From IMG/VR virus record IMGVR_UViG_3300042868_006787, positions 1 to 64,000 of that record: DNA of 64,000 bases. One strand, given 5' to 3'. Below are positions 61,096 to 64,000 of this stretch, in pieces; position 1 is the first letter of the stretch; every line of letters starts with the position of its first letter. The DNA is from a virus. The position numbers and the translations under genes are program-made. Under the pieces are notes generated by a model that was given only the letters and a program-made list of their open reading frames with translations, was not told the DNA's origin and made no database searches.

Positions 61096-61626
61096 TTAAA
61101 GTCCGTTTTTAACAGCACCCCAGGTGGCATTTCCTCCCTTAATTGGCGAAACTAATATTTTTCCACTTGTTGCATGTGAATATGAAACAACACCAATAAC
61201 ACCAGAGCCATTTGTTGGTCGGGCATTGACTAGCCCACCAGAAGCCCCTATATATAACTTATCTCCATTAGAATATGTAGAAGTATTAATGTCATCTAAA
61301 ACTCCAACCGTTACTACAACACCTTCTTGTCCATCTAATATTTGAGCCTTGACCAAACCAACACATGGGAATGTATTAATATCATCAGACTCACATTTAT
61401 CGATAGTTGCTCTGCCACTAGAGTATCCAGTTATGTATACAGGAGTTCCTTTTATTAATGTTGCCCCGCTTATATTTTTTACATCAAGAGATAAATAAGG
61501 GACTTGTAGGGCAGTTAATATATCATTTACCTTTTCTGCCATTTCTTGCATGTCAGAATGAACGTTTACAGGATCATCTGCTAACGGATATGGTATTAAT
61601 TGCGGATTTGTTGAACCTGATGCCAT
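61096..61626 (-). CDS. Putative virion protein with DUF2190-like beta domain, 176 residues
   Basis: A short helix (VHSDMQEMAEKVNDILTAL) is followed by a beta domain: LSLDVKNISGATLIKGTPVY, FPCVGLVKAQILDGQEGVVV, GDKLYIGASGGLVN and GVIGVVSYSHATSGKILVSP. That pattern resembles DUF2190-type phage capsid decoration or fibre proteins. TATAAT lies 9 bases before the ATG and no ribosome site is seen. Confidence 0.6.
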   Translation of the reverse strand: MASGSTNPQLIPYPLADDPVNVHSDMQEMAEKVNDILTALQVPYLSLDVKNISGATLIKGTPVYITGYSSGRATIDKCESDDINTFPCVGLVKAQILDGQEGVVVTVGVLDDINTSTYSNGDKLYIGASGGLVNARPTNGSGVIGVVSYSHATSGKILVSPIKGGNATWGAVKNGL

Positions 61627-61635
61627 AATTTTATT

Positions 61636-61644
61636 ATTATACCA
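61636..61644 (-). promoter_or_regulatory. Extended -10 promoter for the minus-strand fibre genes
   Basis: The minus strand reads TGGTATAAT, 9 bases before the ATG at 61626. It is divergent from the lysin promoter, with the -10 boxes about 45 bases apart; TTGTCA lies 20 bases upstream. Confidence 0.6.
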
Positions 61645-61660
61645 CTAAAAGCATTGGTAG

Positions 61661-61690
61661 TTGACAAAATTGATTTGGGGTTGATATAAT
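61661..61690 (+). promoter_or_regulatory. Consensus sigma-70-type promoter of the lysin gene
   Basis: TTGACA (61661-61666) and TATAAT (61685-61690) are both perfect, separated by 18 bases, with TGA forming an extended -10. It is the only full two-box consensus promoter seen and the only one serving the plus strand. Confidence 0.85.
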
Positions 61691-61700
61691 TAAGGTATTG

Positions 61701-61714
61701 ACACCGAAAGGTGT
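61701..61714 (+). promoter_or_regulatory. Small GAAA-tetraloop hairpin in the lysin leader
   Basis: ACACC-GAAA-GGTGT forms a 5-pair stem with a GNRA loop, followed by TATTTT. It starts close to the expected mRNA 5' end and ends 13 bases before AGGAGG. It may stabilise the message or act as a weak attenuator. Confidence 0.5.
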
Positions 61715-61736
61715 TATTTTACTTATAGGAGGATCT

Positions 61737-62267
61737 ATGAATAAAGAAGATTTTATTACTGGAATTGCCGGAAGTTTTATTGCTGCCGTAGTTGGTTTAA
61801 CTGGGGCTAACGCAAATCTAGAAGAAATTGTACCTATAGAAACTGCAAATGAAAAAGTTGAGTCGGGGACTCCGTCCGCAATAAAAGCAAAATATTCTAA
61901 CGTTACAACCCTGTCAGATAAAGAGTTAAAGGTTTTATTGAAAGCGGTTGGCTTTGACGGACAAGGTTTAAAAATGGCATGGGCAGTTGCTAAAAAAGAA
62001 AGCAATGGCAGGCCTCTGGCCTTTAACGGCAACAAGGACACTGGCGACCACTCGTTTGGAATATTTCAGATTAATATGAATGGAAGATTAATGGAGGATA
62101 GACTAGAAAAATTTAATCTTAACTCGGTCTCTGATCTTTTTAATCCAGTAACCAATGCAGAGATTGCTTTCTACATGACAAAAGGCGGAAAAGATTGGTC
62201 ATCTTGGACTTATCTTGAGGGACAAAGAATTAAAGAATTTTTAACTAAATATCCGACAATTAATTAA
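61737..62267 (+). CDS. Lysozyme/transglycosylase-like lysin with N-terminal export signal
   Basis: A 176-residue protein, the only gene on the plus strand. AGGAGG lies 6 bases before the ATG at 61737, which excludes an ATG at 61698. The N-terminus (MNKEDFITGIAGSFIAAVVG then LTGANAN) looks like a weak signal peptide or signal anchor. The C-terminal domain (about 70-176) has the lysozyme-fold pattern AWAVAKKESNGRPLAFNGN (catalytic Glu), then DHSFGIFQINMNG and NPVTNAEIAFYMTKGGKDWS-W. It should cut peptidoglycan. No separate holin is seen, so export by the host Sec system is possible. Its stop overlaps that of the oxygenase on the other strand. Confidence 0.8.
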   Translation: MNKEDFITGIAGSFIAAVVGLTGANANLEEIVPIETANEKVESGTPSAIKAKYSNVTTLSDKELKVLLKAVGFDGQGLKMAWAVAKKESNGRPLAFNGNKDTGDHSFGIFQINMNGRLMEDRLEKFNLNSVSDLFNPVTNAEIAFYMTKGGKDWSSWTYLEGQRIKEFLTKYPTIN

Positions 62268-62887
62268 AAATAGGCAATAGCCGTATATTTTGTTCCAGAA
62301 GTAACTCTAAGTTCTCTGTGTCTATAGTTTTTGTTTGCTGGATATATCAAAACATCTCCTGCAGATAAACTTATAATTTCGTTGCCAACTCTATTTTCAA
62401 ATTGAAATTCACCACCAGCATAGTTGTCGTTTAATGCTATAACAATTGTATAAAAATGTTTTTGTCCATCTCTATCTAAATCATCGTGAAAATCAGAACT
62501 TTCAATTTGTTCGTAAATTGTAAAATTTTTTATTTTTTTTATTGACAGTTCGTATTCTTTTATATAATCATACAGAAAGGGAAAGGCATAGTCAATTAAT
62601 TCAGATTTTAAATTACTTTTTTTAATAGATTGCCCTAAATTGTTTGCCACTAAGTTAATTTCTGAAATTACTAAATTAGGAACCAATAAAAAATTATCTT
62701 CGCTTGGCAAGTTAATAACTTTTTGATTGACAATATGATCAGTATCTCTAATATTTTTTAAAGAAGAAATGCTCCATACATTTTTTGTTGATGGCTCATT
62801 GTTTACTGTCTGTAACAATTCTATAAAATTTTTATTTTTATTCTCAGAATAAAGGATAACAAAGTTATCTAAAAAAGTTTTATTCAT
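62264..62887 (-). CDS. Prolyl-4-hydroxylase-like 2OG-Fe(II) oxygenase
   Basis: A 207-residue enzyme-like protein with a complete site: H134 and D136 in SDFHDDLDRDGQKHFYT, ALNDNYAGGEFQFEN, the SLSAGDVLIYPANKNYRH distal His (H190), and K200 in SGTKYTAIAYF for 2-oxoglutarate. This is the arrangement of P4H-type hydroxylases, known to act on proline or lysine of proteins. It is encoded directly after two Hint-type proteins and ends tail-to-tail with the lysin gene (TTAATTAA shared). Confidence 0.85.
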   Translation of the reverse strand: MNKTFLDNFVILYSENKNKNFIELLQTVNNEPSTKNVWSISSLKNIRDTDHIVNQKVINLPSEDNFLLVPNLVISEINLVANNLGQSIKKSNLKSELIDYAFPFLYDYIKEYELSIKKIKNFTIYEQIESSDFHDDLDRDGQKHFYTIVIALNDNYAGGEFQFENRVGNEIISLSAGDVLIYPANKNYRHRELRVTSGTKYTAIAYF

Positions 62888-62889
62888 AA

Positions 62890-63501
62890 TTAATTTTCTT
62901 CCATTATTAAATGACTAAGACATATAAAGTTTTCGGTTAAAAAAAAGTAATTATCTAAAAGTACTAAAGAAACTGAAATTTGGTTAGAAATTTTTGATTC
63001 AAAATCTTCAATTTTTGTTTTTAAAAATGGTTGATCTGGGTTAACAAAAATATTGTCATCTAAAGTTTCTACATTTAGATTAAAAGGCTTAGAATCTAAA
63101 GATTGAATAAAATAGTTTTCTTCATTTTCACTAGATATCATTTTACCAATAATACTATCTGCATTTTTTAAATACATGTGATCTACCTCTAAATCTTTCT
63201 GTATTAATATTGGATCTATTCCTGACAATATATTGTTGTTTAAACTTTTAAAATTTCCAAAATTTTTATGAACAAAAACAGAATATACTGTTGCAGAACA
63301 CAAAACAGTATCTCCTGTTTGAATAAAAAATCCTTCTCTTTTGTTATTTAATTTTATGTATCGATGATAAAATTCTGAATGAGTTAAAATTTCTGAATCT
63401 TTTGTTTTAATAGATAAAATTTTATCACCAAACTGTAAATCTTCAATGTTTTTTAAAGTTTTATCCTCAAGATATACTTTTGTTCCAATTGGGAATCCCA
63501 T
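62890..63501 (-). CDS. Degenerate Hint-like protein, 203 residues
   Basis: The start MGFPIGTKVYLEDKTLKN and IEDLQFGDKILSIKTK match the first Hint strand block (GTxVxLxDGTxKxIEDIxxGD) but Gly stands where Cys/Ser would be. VNPDQPFLKTK (Q157) matches block B, again with Gln for His. The end (LLDNYFFLTENFICLSHLIM) resembles the last Hint strands but lacks the terminal His-Asn. A domain without cleaving residues could bind or guide the neighbouring Hint protein. It follows that gene by 5 bases. Homology is inferred by eye. Confidence 0.6.
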   Translation of the reverse strand: MGFPIGTKVYLEDKTLKNIEDLQFGDKILSIKTKDSEILTHSEFYHRYIKLNNKREGFFIQTGDTVLCSATVYSVFVHKNFGNFKSLNNNILSGIDPILIQKDLEVDHMYLKNADSIIGKMISSENEENYFIQSLDSKPFNLNVETLDDNIFVNPDQPFLKTKIEDFESKISNQISVSLVLLDNYFFLTENFICLSHLIMEEN

Positions 63502-63506
63502 AAGGC

Positions 63507-64000
63507 CTACTTATTATGCACTAAATAATTACCCGCAATAAACCAATCTGCTGGCTCACAACTAAATTGATAAACAGTTGTGTCTTTTATTAATGGAGTT
63601 ATAGTTTCAATTAAAACTTCTGTAAAACTTCCATCTTCATTTACTTGTATCAAATAATCTCCGACCTGTAGAGCCCCTGTTGGAACTACTTGATAAAAGT
63701 CATTTGATTTTGTAAACATTGGCTGACTAATTGAAAATAATTTTTCTAAATCATCATTAAAATATATTACTTCGTTTTTTGCAAAAGGCTCTATAGCAAC
63801 AATGCGTGTGGTTGTTTTGTTTAATGGTGTAAGAGTTTTTGAAATCATTCCTACATAATCAAAATCATATTGCCCTGTAATATCGCTTTGTGGAATTTCT
63901 AATAAATTAACGCTGTCAATTTCATCATCAACTTTTAGGTCTTTGGCTGCAATTGGGCCATTAGGTGTGCTAATTAAAGTGTTTTCATCTATGCAGTTTG
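63507..64000 (-). CDS. C-terminal Hint domain protein, 5' end cut by window edge
   Basis: The frame is open to the right edge; the visible 164 codons start N-C-I-D-E-N-T-L and are a full Hint domain. They parallel the one at 52900: CIDENTLISTPNGPIAAKDL against CIEADTLIRTPTGLVAAKDI, FSISQPMF for block B, and WFIAGNYLVHNK against WFIAGDYLVHNK at the end. The block-B His is again Gln. An internal ATG at 63848 exists, but the open frame and the Cys show that the true start is further right. If the window is circular the frame continues into the secreted Fn3 protein at 1-1615. Confidence 0.85.
   Translation of the reverse strand, partial: NCIDENTLISTPNGPIAAKDLKVDDEIDSVNLLEIPQSDITGQYDFDYVGMISKTLTPLNKTTTRIVAIEPFAKNEVIYFNDDLEKLFSISQPMFTKSNDFYQVVPTGALQVGDYLIQVNEDGSFTEVLIETITPLIKDTTVYQFSCEPADWFIAGNYLVHNK

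Noticed and set aside
1-64000. tRNA genes, integrase, repressor, insertion sequences
   Set aside because: No sequence with a convincing T-arm and acceptor stem was found by eye, and no protein resembles a recombinase of lysogeny or a transposase. A tRNA search program could still find a weak case.

Overview
The window is almost certainly one tailed bacteriophage genome, or nearly all of it, AT-rich by eye (roughly one third G+C). It carries large and small terminase, portal, prohead protease with scaffold, major capsid protein, head-tail connectors, tail tube protein, tail chaperones, a 2407-residue tape measure protein and a long minor-tail/fibre region. No sheath gene is seen, so a long-tailed siphovirus is the best fit. 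The host is inferred to be an AT-rich, probably planktonic, actinobacterium. The reasons are indirect: frequent leaderless-looking starts, a DnaE-type polymerase, a B12-dependent ribonucleotide reductase, and two secreted proteins built like bacterial surface proteins. No tRNA, integrase, repressor, CRISPR array or insertion sequence was found.

Everything except one gene is on the minus strand, so transcription runs from right to left. From the right edge: a Hint-domain protein cut by the edge, a second Hint-like protein and a prolyl-hydroxylase-like oxygenase (62.3-64 kb); the lone plus-strand lysin with its own consensus promoter (61.7-62.3 kb); fibre and glycan-modification genes, including two glycosyltransferases and a methyltransferase (54.2-61.6 kb); a tail-associated Hint protein, three tandem oxygenases, class II ribonucleotide reductase and another oxygenase-like gene (48.1-54.2 kb); a LamG-type structural protein, then the head genes (36.9-48.1 kb); tail tube, chaperones, tape measure and tail tip (20.1-36.8 kb); replication and recombination (DnaB, DnaG, ssDNA-binding protein, DnaE, RecA, then three more oxygenases, a Holliday-junction-type nuclease, a Cas4/RecB-like nuclease and a RuvC-like resolvase; 7-20 kb); small and large terminase (2.8-5.1 kb); and two secreted proteins (1-2.7 kb).

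The genes are packed tightly, with many ATGA, TAATG or TGATG start/stop overlaps and no gene-free stretch over 300 bases. Promoters follow a recurrent extended -10 pattern (TGN-TATAAT or TGN-TATACT). At several genes this -10 lies only 6-7 bases before the ATG, implying leaderless mRNAs. Two clear terminators sit immediately upstream of such promoters.

The most unusual content is eight 2-oxoglutarate/Fe(II)-oxygenase-like genes in four places, plus a GT25-like glycosyltransferase, a second glycosyltransferase and a methyltransferase among the fibre genes, and three intein-like (Hint) proteins. Together they suggest covalent modification of virion fibres, possibly a hydroxylate-then-glycosylate scheme; this is inference. 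The cut genes at the two window ends are in the same reading frame across a circular join (1615 + 494 = 2109 bases, 703 codons), so the window may be one full turn of a circular or circularly permuted genome.
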